From NCBI RefSeq assembly GCF_963678635.1, contig NC_087070.1:27776057-27840056 (forward strand): DNA of 64,000 bases, read 5' to 3'. Under the pieces are notes generated by a model that did not search any database, was not told the origin of the DNA, and saw nothing but the letters and a program-made list of their open reading frames with translations. Below, in pieces: positions 10,694 to 20,600 of the stretch. This DNA is from Symsagittifera roscoffensis (lineage: Eukaryota; Xenacoelomorpha; Acoela; Convolutidae). The position numbers and the translations under genes were made by a program. Positions within the stretch are counted from its first letter, which is position 1, and every line of letters begins with the position of its first letter.

Positions 10694-12502
10694 TTAGTCG
10701 TCGGGGAAGAAACCGTGGGGGAAAATGTCGTGAATGAGATCTGAAGTTGTTAGTAGTTTGGCTAATATGCGGATGATATTTTTAGTTTGAAGCAGTGGCC
10801 AAAGCAATTGAAGTGCCTTAATTGTGGTTAGTTCTTCAGTGCCAACTGCAAATTCATAAGGTGTGTTTTGGATTAGATTATATAATTTGTGGTTGAATTT
10901 AGTGTTATGGATGAATTCTAAAATGGGGATTTCTATAGGTTGTACAAACTCGTGTGGGATGAGGAAGGGTCGGGATTCTTCTGCGTTGAAGGTCTTGGTG
11001 ATGGGACAAAAGATATACATTTGGGTTATGGGATCATAATTTCGAAGAATACCATGAAGGTTAGTATCTTTAATGCAATATGTGAAGTTAAGAAAGAATG
11101 GTGAGGTGTATTTGGAATTGATGAATTGAAAACGATGGTGTGGTTGTCTGGAGGGAGTGTGTAGGTCAAAGTGATTTTGGGTGAAACGATAATAAGTATA
11201 TGTGTGTGTTTGTTTAGTGCGCAACATAATATCGTGTGAGCAGTGCAAATCTCTTTCATGTGGTGCAAGGAAATGAAAGGTTAGTGAAAATATTTGGAAG
11301 CGTTCTTTAAAACTTTCGTAGGCTTGCGTGTCCGTTAGTGCTTCTGAGATAATGTGGTCAAACTTGCGATCGAAGATATTTAGTGTAAATACATATGGTG
11401 TTTTAATGAAAAATTTCTCGGTGATTTGTGGGTTAGCGAAGCGATCGTCGTCTAAGAATTGATCTTGGTTAGTTCTGATGATGTTATGGTCGTAATATTC
11501 TAGTGTATATTCATTAGCTCGGGGTGCAGTGTGTGTTTTTAGTGATTTTTTGTATCCAATGTAAGTAAATTGTCTAGGTGTTAGTGGTGTAGTGAGTCGA
11601 TATAGCATGTCCATATTTCGTTCTATATCGATATGAGTGTTAGATAAAGGTAAGCAAAGGGGATTTGTAAAATGATAATATGAGGTCCAAGGAAGGGTAG
11701 GCATTAAAACGTATTCGTCTACAAAGTTACGTGTCTCGTTAGTGTCATGAGGGGTGTTTAAGGTGTATTGTGGAAATGAGGGTAAGGTGATAGCTAAAAA
11801 TTCTTTTGTGTTAGTGTGTTGTGGATGGTTGATGTATTCACGGGCTGTTCCTGGTTTCGCTGGGAAAGGATGGTTGGGGAACTTTCTTTTAAAAGTGCGG
11901 TAAGCTCTATTAGTGTTGAGTGAAGATACAGTAGTTGTGGATGATGGTGCTAATGAATCAGTATAAATTGAAGAGGGTGTAGGGGTAGGAGGGTTGGATG
12001 AATCTATTGTGGATGAGATTTGGTTTATGGTTGGGGTGTCAAGGTGATAGGATTGTTGTTGTAGGGTAATGAAATTATCTAGTTCTGGGGAGATTCGGGG
12101 GGTGTCTGAAGAATGAGATGATTGGTTTGAGTGAAGTGAGGAGTAGGTTGGAGTGACTTGGGAAGCATAAGAGGGTGTAGAATTGGTTGGGTCAGGGTTA
12201 TTTGGTAGTATGGGTTGAAAAGGGGGTTGGGAAAAATTTAAGGGATTGGTGTGAAAATTATTTGATGGAGATGGTTCAGAGTCGGCAAATTCATCGGGGG
12301 TTTCAATATTCGGGTTATTGAGTTGTGAGATGGAGTATAAAACTGAGATGTGTGAATTAGTATCGGAATTCATGCCGGATGTTACATTACTGGATGGGAA
12401 ATCGGGTGGCGGAAAAGCAAAAAGTGGTATTATTGGGATTGGAGTGGTGAGGTTGGTTGGGTGGGAATTTGATCGGTGTAGGGATCCAAGTTGTCGGCTC
12501 AT
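10694..12502 (-). CDS. Unknown 602-aa protein of the giant element
   Basis: The ATG overlaps the stop of the upstream glycoprotein ORF in an ATGA arrangement (12502-12499), pointing to termination-coupled re-initiation. Residues 1 to about 200 are rich in S, T, P and N and look disordered. A basic patch (TFKRKFPNHPFPAKPG) marks the switch to a more even, aromatic-rich region of about 390 residues that looks folded. I see no signal peptide, transmembrane segment, zinc finger or enzyme motif. The C-terminus is acidic (FFPDD). An 1.8-kb ORF without stops in a young element suggests a maintained function, perhaps structural or regulatory. I do not recognise any family. Confidence 0.75.
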   Translation of the reverse strand: MSRQLGSLHRSNSHPTNLTTPIPIIPLFAFPPPDFPSSNVTSGMNSDTNSHISVLYSISQLNNPNIETPDEFADSEPSPSNNFHTNPLNFSQPPFQPILPNNPDPTNSTPSYASQVTPTYSSLHSNQSSHSSDTPRISPELDNFITLQQQSYHLDTPTINQISSTIDSSNPPTPTPSSIYTDSLAPSSTTTVSSLNTNRAYRTFKRKFPNHPFPAKPGTAREYINHPQHTNTKEFLAITLPSFPQYTLNTPHDTNETRNFVDEYVLMPTLPWTSYYHFTNPLCLPLSNTHIDIERNMDMLYRLTTPLTPRQFTYIGYKKSLKTHTAPRANEYTLEYYDHNIIRTNQDQFLDDDRFANPQITEKFFIKTPYVFTLNIFDRKFDHIISEALTDTQAYESFKERFQIFSLTFHFLAPHERDLHCSHDIMLRTKQTHTYTYYRFTQNHFDLHTPSRQPHHRFQFINSKYTSPFFLNFTYCIKDTNLHGILRNYDPITQMYIFCPITKTFNAEESRPFLIPHEFVQPIEIPILEFIHNTKFNHKLYNLIQNTPYEFAVGTEELTTIKALQLLWPLLQTKNIIRILAKLLTTSDLIHDIFPHGFFPDD

Positions 12503-13863
12503 CGTGGGCTAAAAAAATTATTATTTTGAGACTGAAAAGCGGTGGTATGGGGTTGTTCTATAATTTGTTCATAAGTATTTTCATCTTGTGAGTGGTGTGG
12601 CATTATATGTTGGATGGGACTTTGTGATATGGTTGGTCTAAAATTATTATGTGTTATGGCTAAATTTCGAAAATTACGTGGGACTAGGGATAATGGATGG
12701 TTATGTGGTAGGGGTGGTAACTGTGGTGCTGTTGGTGTTGTGTCTGCATTGTTATGTTCTTCGTCGTATGTGTTCTGTCTTGTTGCTATTTTTGTGTTAT
12801 ATTCTTTTATTTGTGCGTCTAAAAGAATTTTGTTTATAGATGTAGAAAATATTCCAAAAAATCCTGCAAATAGTATGCGTGCTACACTTGCTTGTCGATT
12901 GACTTGTGTGTGTATAGCACATGTGTTATAGATTCCTTTTAAGAGTGAAAAAAGAAATCCAATAAAGTTAAACATTGCGTATAAAATAGTTAGTTTTTCT
13001 AAGATGTAGTAGGGCCATCCTAGAAAATCAAGAATTTCATTCTTGAGTGTAACAAAGCTAAAAATATTGATAGGTGATATATCTTGGGGACGGTATTTTT
13101 CACCGTTTAGATATATATAATCTTTAATGTCTTTAAAATATCCGCTATAGTCTTGCGTATAGATGTCTGCAAATCCTGCGGTTTCGGCAAGTTTGCGTAA
13201 GTTTTGGTCAATTGATTGTCTTTGTATTGTGTCCATTTGTGTTAATAATTCCTGGAATTGTTGTGTTCTAATGTGATGTTGAATATCTGATTTTGAGTAT
13301 ATTCCTATTGATTGTAAGTCTATATTTGGGTTTCGAGCGATAGCGCGAATGCTTTCTGGTGAAAATTTTTTGAGTGATTGCATTAATGTGGGATATGGGG
13401 TGAGAAGGTAATATTTATCTTCATCAGGGTTTAGTTGTACTACGTTGTGGCTATTTTCTGATCCACATGGAACTGCGGTATCCCAGAAATAGGTTCTTCG
13501 TGAAAGTGTGTCAACGAAATGTACTTTATTCTTATAAAAGATAGGGATTCTTTTATAACATCGTTTATCTTCAAAAACGTACAGTGGTGATACTTTTTTA
13601 GTACAAGTATAAAACCATAAGATGTTTCCTTCATAGTCTAAAAAATTTGATCTATTTCCTGATAGTAAATATCCTGCGTAGGGTATTTTTAATACTGCTA
13701 GTGCAAGTGATTGTAATATTTGTGTTCTTTCTAATTCGCATAGTTGGTGTAATGTTTCTAATTCGGAGAGTGACATTTCTTGAAAAATTCGGCTAATCGT
13801 GTAGTCTAGTTTCATATCTAAGTGAATATCATAGTGGATATTACCAAAATATGTATTATTCAT
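12499..13863 (-). CDS. env (C-terminal part): Transmembrane glycoprotein part, chuvirus-type, 454 aa
   Basis: An envelope-like membrane protein. The block PYAGYLLSGNRSNFL (about residues 61-75), followed by W.Y.C, SPL, the C-x-RIPI-Y motif and a VHFVDT strand (to about 120), recalls the glycoprotein of chuviruses (Jingchuvirales). That glycoprotein is also known from arthropod BEL/Pao elements, where it was captured from viruses. A hydrophobic membrane segment spans about 291-311 and a second about 327-347; the remaining 100 residues are P, N and H-rich and probably cytoplasmic. No signal peptide: the N-terminal portion with the signal lies in the preceding ORF (15113-13974). Both frames are open together from about 14043 to 13974, and this frame runs open into the ATG at 13863, so the two look like one protein split by a frame change. 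Its stop overlaps the next ATG. Family assignment is from pattern recall. Confidence 0.7.
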   Translation of the reverse strand: MNNTYFGNIHYDIHLDMKLDYTISRIFQEMSLSELETLHQLCELERTQILQSLALAVLKIPYAGYLLSGNRSNFLDYEGNILWFYTCTKKVSPLYVFEDKRCYKRIPIFYKNKVHFVDTLSRRTYFWDTAVPCGSENSHNVVQLNPDEDKYYLLTPYPTLMQSLKKFSPESIRAIARNPNIDLQSIGIYSKSDIQHHIRTQQFQELLTQMDTIQRQSIDQNLRKLAETAGFADIYTQDYSGYFKDIKDYIYLNGEKYRPQDISPINIFSFVTLKNEILDFLGWPYYILEKLTILYAMFNFIGFLFSLLKGIYNTCAIHTQVNRQASVARILFAGFFGIFSTSINKILLDAQIKEYNTKIATRQNTYDEEHNNADTTPTAPQLPPLPHNHPLSLVPRNFRNLAITHNNFRPTISQSPIQHIMPHHSQDENTYEQIIEQPHTTAFQSQNNNFFSPR

Positions 13864-13973
13864 TAGTGATAGTTCTTGTAAACGTGTGCTTTGATCGTTT
13901 TGGGGTTTTAAATGTCCACCAGGTTGACCTGTATTCTTTTGAAAATTAACTGGTATATATGATGTTCCTTCGT

Positions 13974-15113
13974 TTAGGGGATGACTTGTGGCGTATGGTC
14001 GACTTTTATTTTTCCAGTGGTCATGTCGAATCCATTTTCGTATTCAACTAATATTTCAGAGTATTGTGTTTTGTGAAGTGGGCTTCTGTATTTACATGCA
14101 AGTTCTGTTTCTTGATATATTTGAAAACGTGTTAATTTATTTTCTATATTATGAATGTTTCGAAAATTTGAACTTATTTTGCGGAATGGATTTACATGTT
14201 CATATTGTATTGATTGTATAAAATATTTTTCGTGAAATTTTATCATACGAGCGTGTATTTTTGCTACTTGAAATGTTGTACATGTGTCTTCGGGGAACCA
14301 AACAATTGTTGCTTGTGTTCTGGTTGTAGGGTCGCAATAACCTTGGTCGTTTTTACAAGGTAATCTAATTCCTTGGTAAATCATTGTGTTGTCTGATAAA
14401 TCTCGTGTGAGTTGTATTTTTTCGAGTTGTATTTTCCAATCGAAAAACATTATTTCTTGGTATCTTTTATTTTTTGTGTCTGCTTTGCAGTTTGATGGGT
14501 CATTTATACCAATGTGTGGTATCCAGTGTTTATCGTGTATGTCATAGGTTAATCGTCCGTGTGCGCCGTTGTATGGGTATTTTTCATCTAATTTTATATG
14601 TCCTTGATATCTTTCAAGTTCTGCTTGATGTACAGAATCTGAAAAAACTTGGAAATATACTAAATTTCTATCTGTGTTTTTATTTTTGGTGATGTTTAGT
14701 CGGAGTAACTCGTTTTTACAATCTTCGGGATTGAGATGTAAAAGTCGTTCTATATTACTCTGGTAGAATGATTCATGGTCAAGTCGGTTTTTATTTCCGT
14801 TTGAGACTTGTGAACAATGTACTTTCTTTTCAGAAAATGTTGCTGTGAATTTATATCCTATAACTGTAGTTGCTCGGGCTTTTGAATAAAGTGTTGCTAT
14901 GACATTTGTAGTTTCTATGGCTTGGGGTTCTGTTTCGCACTGTGATACTTGATTTATTGCATACTTGTGTAGTGTTTTTTGTTCGTTTTCTTCACAATCG
15001 TAATGTGTTACTAATAAATCTTGGGGTCCTGTGCGGGGAGAAGGGTTTATGTTTTGATTTGAGATTACTAGAAAAAGGAGTTGGAGAAAAATTAATAATT
15101 TTAGAATATACAT
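13974..15113 (-). CDS. env (N-terminal part): Secreted glycoprotein part, chuvirus-type, 379 aa
   Basis: Starts with a clear signal peptide (MYILKLLIFLQLLFLVIS) followed by a luminal region with many cysteines (YDC near residue 39, then about ten more) and an N-linked site (NIT). It ends without a membrane anchor; the anchor is in the next ORF (13863-12499). The ATG (15113) lies inside the end of the upstream methionine-free ORF, which stops at 15101, a 13-nt overlap suggesting re-initiation or a spliced message starting here (an AG acceptor candidate is at 15128-15127). Known role of the family: cell entry and membrane fusion. Inference: the element may have, or recently had, an infectious or cell-to-cell phase. 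The frame break toward the next ORF may be real, a recoding site or an assembly error. Confidence 0.7.
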   Translation of the reverse strand: MYILKLLIFLQLLFLVISNQNINPSPRTGPQDLLVTHYDCEENEQKTLHKYAINQVSQCETEPQAIETTNVIATLYSKARATTVIGYKFTATFSEKKVHCSQVSNGNKNRLDHESFYQSNIERLLHLNPEDCKNELLRLNITKNKNTDRNLVYFQVFSDSVHQAELERYQGHIKLDEKYPYNGAHGRLTYDIHDKHWIPHIGINDPSNCKADTKNKRYQEIMFFDWKIQLEKIQLTRDLSDNTMIYQGIRLPCKNDQGYCDPTTRTQATIVWFPEDTCTTFQVAKIHARMIKFHEKYFIQSIQYEHVNPFRKISSNFRNIHNIENKLTRFQIYQETELACKYRSPLHKTQYSEILVEYENGFDMTTGKIKVDHTPQVIP

Positions 15114-16234
15114 GTGTATGATAATCCTGAGTATGGGTTATAAAATGTGATGTAACCAATTGTGTTTTTGGTATATCTGTCGTATTTATATATTACTTCA
15201 GTGGTTATAAATGGTGGTGGTAGTGATTGAGCTGTTATGTTTGGTGGGTTTAATGGGTAGGGATGTTGAGTAATGTTGTTTAATTTAACTGTAATTTCAA
15301 ACTTTAATTGTAAACTGTTTTGTTGAAGTATTTGGATATTGTGATCACGGATATCGTCGTGAATGTCTTGTCGGTATTGTAATCTATTAAGTGCCCAGTT
15401 GTGGAGGCGATTACTTTCTAGATGTTGTCCAAATAATGGTGGAGGGGCTGTAAATGTATTCCAATCTAGTCTTAAAGGGATATTTGTTGATGATTGTTCT
15501 CGATATCTGGCGTCGAGTTTATTTGGAAAATTTAAGTTAAAAGGTGGTGGTGAAATCTGGCTTATTGAAGGTGTTGATGGTAGTGATAATGTTTCTGGTA
15601 GTGATGAGGATGTTGTTGTATCCGTAGAAATATCTATTGGATCATTGACTAAATTTAATTCACCTTGTGTAAATGAATGTGTTGTCCAATATGGTAGTCG
15701 TGATGCCTGGTTTGGGGGGTTAAAGGGATTTTCACGTATTTGTTCAGATGTTGGTGTTGAACCTAAGTAATCTGATGGTAGGCTTGAGGTGCTACGTTGT
15801 GAAAGAAGCGTAGGGGTTTCTGGTAATATACCAATGGGGTTTTCTGGAGTGTTTTGTGATGGGGATTGAGGTATATCAAAATGAACTCGGGGAGTTAGAA
15901 AATTCTTGTTCCGTCGAGGATGTATAATTTGTCTATTTATTTCGACTGTATTTTGGTTTTGACTAGGATTTCTTATTCTACTTAATTCTTGTGGTAGTGT
16001 TGGGTATAAGTTATATGTTGGTTCGCTTAGAGGTGCTTGTCGTTGAGCTGGTTCTAGTGGTTCTGATAAACGAGCGTGTCGTTCTTCAAAAGTGTATGGG
16101 TTATCTTGAAAGGAAATTCGTGTAGATGTTTGAGGATTATTGGTAGTTGAAGGTGTTGTTGGGTTATCTTGGGATGATGTCGGTGAAGACTGACTTGGTG
16201 ACTTTTGGGTAGCAATTTTTGATAGCTTTTTGGT
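15101..16234 (-). CDS. Methionine-free 377-codon ORF, unknown, probably a spliced exon
   Basis: Open from just after a TAG at 16237-16235 to TAA at 15103-15101, with no ATG in frame anywhere. Open length, codon make-up and composition match its neighbours: the first 230 codons are S, T, P, N and Q-rich, and the last 110 look more folded and end with YITFYNPYSGLS near the stop. It must start by splicing from an upstream exon, by a non-AUG codon or by recoding. The bases before it (TTTTTCAATAAAAGAATAG) could serve as a weak 3' splice site. Its stop overlaps the signal-peptide ORF ATG. I do not recognise the product; by position it precedes env, where complex retroviruses place spliced accessory genes. 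Confidence 0.7.
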   Translation of the reverse strand, partial: TKKLSKIATQKSPSQSSPTSSQDNPTTPSTTNNPQTSTRISFQDNPYTFEERHARLSEPLEPAQRQAPLSEPTYNLYPTLPQELSRIRNPSQNQNTVEINRQIIHPRRNKNFLTPRVHFDIPQSPSQNTPENPIGILPETPTLLSQRSTSSLPSDYLGSTPTSEQIRENPFNPPNQASRLPYWTTHSFTQGELNLVNDPIDISTDTTTSSSLPETLSLPSTPSISQISPPPFNLNFPNKLDARYREQSSTNIPLRLDWNTFTAPPPLFGQHLESNRLHNWALNRLQYRQDIHDDIRDHNIQILQQNSLQLKFEITVKLNNITQHPYPLNPPNITAQSLPPPFITTEVIYKYDRYTKNTIGYITFYNPYSGLSYTCIF

Positions 16235-16254
16235 CTATTCTTTTATTGAAAAAG

Positions 16255-16431
16255 TTAATGTTTATTAAAGTATTCTTCTAAGAAAAGAATTAGGAGGATT
16301 GTTGCTAGAGCGAATGTGATGATTGCTTTCTTTATACATTTGCATATAGTCAAAATGAGGGATGATAGAAATGTTATGAAAATTACAAATAGTAGAAAAA
16401 TATCAGTTCTACTGAAAATAGTTCGTATCAT
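16255..16431 (-). CDS. Small two-segment membrane protein, 58 aa
   Basis: ATG at 16431, stop at 16255. Two hydrophobic segments (about residues 10-30 and 36-51) are linked by a short basic cysteine loop (CKCIKK), and the C-terminus is hydrophilic (EEYFNKH). This is the layout of a viroporin-like or small accessory membrane protein. It sits 10 nt after the 71-codon ORF and 20 nt before the methionine-free ORF. In AT-rich DNA a short hydrophobic ORF can arise by chance, so the call rests on the packing and the twin-segment pattern. Confidence 0.45.
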   Translation of the reverse strand: MIRTIFSRTDIFLLFVIFITFLSSLILTICKCIKKAIITFALATILLILFLEEYFNKH

Positions 16432-16441
16432 TTAGACAATT

Positions 16442-16657
16442 TTATAAATCGTACCTGTGGATATAATCAAGGGTTTTTGAAAGTTGGAGAAATAGTTCGA
16501 ATATAGTGTAGAAAATTAAAAAAATATTACAAAAAATGATTAAGAGTATTAGAAAAGATTCAAGGATATCAAAAAGAAATATTATGAAAGTTTCAAGTAT
16601 CGTAAAAAATTGTTTGAGGTTTGTGATAATTTTAGTGACTGTTTGATAGAAGAGCAT
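16442..16657 (-). CDS. Small hydrophobic protein, 71 aa
   Basis: ATG at 16657, stop at 16442. Almost continuously hydrophobic from about residue 18 to 58 (I, L and F-rich), enough for one or two membrane spans. The end of the frame contains CCACAGGTACG, which could be a splice donor. Function unknown; being followed immediately by a second small membrane ORF suggests a pair. Confidence 0.4.
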   Translation of the reverse strand: MLFYQTVTKIITNLKQFFTILETFIIFLFDILESFLILLIIFCNIFLIFYTIFELFLQLSKTLDYIHRYDL

Positions 16658-17251
16658 TTAAGAAATGGCTTTGTGATCGAATATTTTTTGTTGTTTGGGG
16701 CAATTTTCAAGTGTGGTCGGATTATTTATTAGTTTTTTGACAAGTGGGTTGAGTTTCGTAAAAAATTGTTGGGGGCAATTTTTATGGTGATCGGGAGGTC
16801 TTCTTTGTCTTTATTTTCATTTGTCAAATGATCTGGGGTATTTTTGAGATTTTTATACTTTAGGCTAAATAAAATGGTCGTTCTTTTACTTTAGGCTAAT
16901 TTAACATATTTGTTTGGGGGGTATTTGAGGGCTGAGTTGGGGAAATATTGTTGATCTTTGGTTTATTAGATAAGGGAGGGTTATGATATTATGGTGATAT
17001 TTATTTTAGTTGTCAAGTTGGAGTGGTTTGCTTATTTTTGACCTGGAGGTCGTAGAGTTATAGTTATAGATATGCCTGGAGTTTAATATTTTTCGTCTAG
17101 TTGGTTTGTGTTAAAGTTATACAAGGTGACGGATTGGATGAATCCTATTGGCTAATTTTGAACTAGAATCGCTGCGTGTTTATCAGCATGTTATCTTGAA
17201 AAATGAAAGTGTGAAATGTTTCAGAGGTGCAAAGATTTTTAAATGTAGAAT
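16658..17251 (-). other. Gap between pol tail and the 3' gene cluster
   Basis: About 600 bp with only short open stretches in every frame. It may hold splice signals for downstream messages. Nothing firm is visible. Confidence 0.5.
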
Positions 17252-17624
17252 TTAAGGTTGTTTTTGAAATTCAACTTTCTTTAATATTTTGGATTGTGGG
17301 ATGAATACTTTATAATTTTTACGTGGTTGATTTCTAAGTCGTGAAGACTCTCTATGTTCTGATTTGTCGATTTGTTTTTGGGGTATTATTTGTTCTGTCA
17401 TTTTTCTATTTTTTCTTTCTTTTTGAGATGTATTTTGATCGAGATTTTTTGTATTGTTTTTTGTGGTGTTTGATTTTGTATTTTGATTTCTGAGGTGAAT
17501 ATCATTTTGTTCCTTTGTTATGGTGTCCGTATGTGGGTTATTTTGAATAACTTTTAAACCTGTAAAAGAATATAATTGAGTTAGTTCGCGGAGTGCCTAT
17601 TCTTTTGGATAATAAGGTAATAGG
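17252..17624 (-). pseudogene. Pol C-terminal tail in a shifted frame, or a spliced exon
   Basis: Downstream of the Gag-Pol stop another frame continues the integrase end. It reads NNLLPYYPKE, a sequence expected just after the GPY motif in Ty3/gypsy integrases, then a TAG at 17599-17597, then about 115 open codons with a basic ESSRLRNQPRKNYKVF block typical of pol tails, ending at a TAA (17254-17252). The shift maps to a run of nine A (17656-17648). So the tail is cut off by one frame change and one stop, unless one is an assembly error. Alternatively, a good acceptor (TTATATTCTTTTACAG, intron end 17560) would make the last part a separate exon, in phase with the donor at 25475. Confidence 0.65.
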
Positions 17625-20600
17625 TTATTTCGGTGTTGAACGATTTCTTTTTTTTTCTGAGTCGGTGATTTTATATGTGACATCAGTGGGTTTTGCAATT
17701 ATTTGGTATGGTCCTTTACGAAGGGGTTGTAACTTTTTTGAAATTCCTTTTTGAGTATTAAAATTGGGTATTAAAACAAATGTTCCAATTTTTAAATCGG
17801 AGGCTGGTGTAAAGCGTGAATTTATTTGTTCATTAATATTTTGCCTTTGTAACAACTTTTTTGTTACCTTTTGGTAAATTTCATTGTGTTTTTTATCTCT
17901 GTTTAAAATCCATTCGGTGTGTGTACCGGAGGCTAATTTAAGAATTTGTGGGTGATGAAAATGATCTTCATCGTGTGTATGTAATGGTAGGTTATAACAA
18001 ATTGAGTCTTTATTCGGTTGACAATAACCTTGTGCGTTTTTATGAGAGTTTGCTGTAAACATTATTGGTTTGCGTGGCTTTTGGTTAAAAACCATTTCAT
18101 ATGGTGACATTCCTAAAGTTGTCGTGATTTGTGAATTATATGCTAAGGGAAATAGTTTTACATCTGCTGACCATTCGGTATATCTTGTATCATTTCCATT
18201 GATGATACATCTGAGATATTCTTGTAATGAACGGTTCATACCTTCGACTAAGCCGTTTGTCCAAGGTGCGTGAGATGTACGTGGTTTGTGTTTAATGTTA
18301 TATAAATGACATAGTGTGATGATTTCATTATTTATGAATTCTGTACCGTTGTCTGTAACTAAAATTTCTGGTAGTCCGAATTTTGCTATCCAGTGTTCAT
18401 AGAGTGTTGTGTAAGCGTAATAAGCGTTACAATGTGGTACTGGGTTAAGTGCTACATAATGTGTAAATGCGTCAACAATTACCATAATGTAGGAGTTTCC
18501 TTCGGATGAGGGTGAAATTGGTCCTTTGGTATCAAATGAGATACGATGATTAAAGTACAAGCTTTGTCCTTTAAAATCTTGTTTTTGTGCTATTTGTTTT
18601 TGATTTGGGTAAGGTTTATTTAGTTGACATACTATACAGTCATTGCATAGTACTTTTATCCAAATTGGTGCATTTGGGAAATAAAAGTTTTGTATAAAAT
18701 TTGAATATGTTTTTTCTGATCCAGAGTGTCCTTTAATATTTTGTGTATGTGAAATATTAAAAGCTATAAGAATCATACTTAAAGGGAGACAGGGAACTGT
18801 AGATTCATTTAGTTTGTATTCTAGAAGGTCTGTGTTTTCGTTAATTGTTGTATTGTTGAATTTTCGAAAATATCTGAGGAGTGTTTTGTTTCCTAGAATA
18901 GTTGAATCTGCTTTGATAGGTTTAGTTTTATATTTGTGCCATGATTTCAGTTGTCGAATTACTGGGTCAAGGTTTTGATATTGTTTCAGTGTTGAAATTG
19001 TAATTGTTTCTGTTGGGGGGAGAAAAATATTTTCGATTTCTAATTTAGATAAGGGTATTGTGTCAAGTGGGTCATGGAGGTCAAAAACTTGATTTATTGT
19101 GTAATTTGAATCGTTTGTTTGTGGTCCTGATAAGTTTATTTTATCAGTCAGATTTTCTTTTTCAATTAGTGGAAAATGGTCTTTTTTAGGCGGGTGTTGT
19201 TTTATTCTTTTTTGTTGGGTGTTGTTTTTTATCCATTGTGAATATGGGATTGGTTTAAAAGTTGATGTTCCAAGTAGATCAACTTCATAGTGATTATTTT
19301 GACAATCTAGATAAAGTGGGAAATGTTGTAAATTATTTATTTGTGATTGTTCAACGTCAGTTTTTACTGCATATTTGCATTCCAATCGGGGTGATGTTTC
19401 ATTTTCTGCAAGGTAGAATTTTATGTTTTTGGTTATTTCAACTGTGGTTTTTCGTGTAAGTAATTCAGGTGGCGTATTTCGACTTAAAGTGTCTGGTAAT
19501 GCAAGATTTTTTCCTGCGGTCCAAACTATATGTAAGTTTGGGAATTTCATTAAAATGAGTTGAAATCTATAAACTCGGTGGTTTGGATTAGACTTTTGTG
19601 TAAAAAGAAAAATGATTGGTTTATGATCTGTGAATAGAACTGTGGGATGTTTTGATCCAAGTATCAGAAATTCATATTCTGTTAGTGTATATATTATGGC
19701 TGTACATTCTCTCATTAGAGTTGAGAGTCTTAGTTCTGCTTGAGTGAATAATCGGGAATTTGCTGATATGAGGTTCATTTTATTTGTACTATTATGTGAT
19801 TGTAATAATGCTGCGCCGATGCCAAAGTTCGAAGCATCGCACATTGCATAAAATGGTTGATTTGAATCTGGAATTGTGTTTGAAATTTGTTCAGTTAGAA
19901 GTTTTTTAATTTCTTCAAATCGTGCTTGATGTTCTATATTCCATTCAAAATTATTTTGTTGTCTAAGTATGTTATAGAATGGTCGTAGATATAATTGCAT
20001 TTTATAAACATATTTGCTTAAAAAGTTTAACATTCCAAGGAATTCTTGGATTTTCTTTTTATTTGTTGGTGGTTGGAGTTTTTGAATAGCGTCTATACGT
20101 GATTTCAATGGAGTGATTGTTTTTCTTTCTATATTATGCCCTAAGAATTTAACTTTTGTTAAAAAGAAGTGTGATTTATCGGGGGCGGCCTTCAGATTTT
20201 CGTTCTGAAGTATTTGGTGATATTGTTCTAAAACATTGAACATTTCCTCTTTTGTTTGTGATTGCATAAAAACATCGTCTAAATAGGTGATTGCGTTTTT
20301 CTTGAGTATTAGTGGTCGAAAAATTTTGCTCATAAAAGCTGAAAATGCTGCTGGTCCTATGGATATTCCATAGAATAAGCGGTTGAATTCGTATTGTTGA
20401 TTTCCAATAACAAATTGTGTTAAGCGTCGTGATTGTTCATCTAATGGCATTTGATTATATGCACTATTCATATCGGCGGTGGTAAAGTATTTTCCGTTTA
20501 TTTTTGTTAAAATAACTTGTATTGGTTCAATGGGCCAATTACACTTTGATTCATCTATGAGTGAATTGAGGTATCTAGCATCGAGAACAATTTTTAATGA

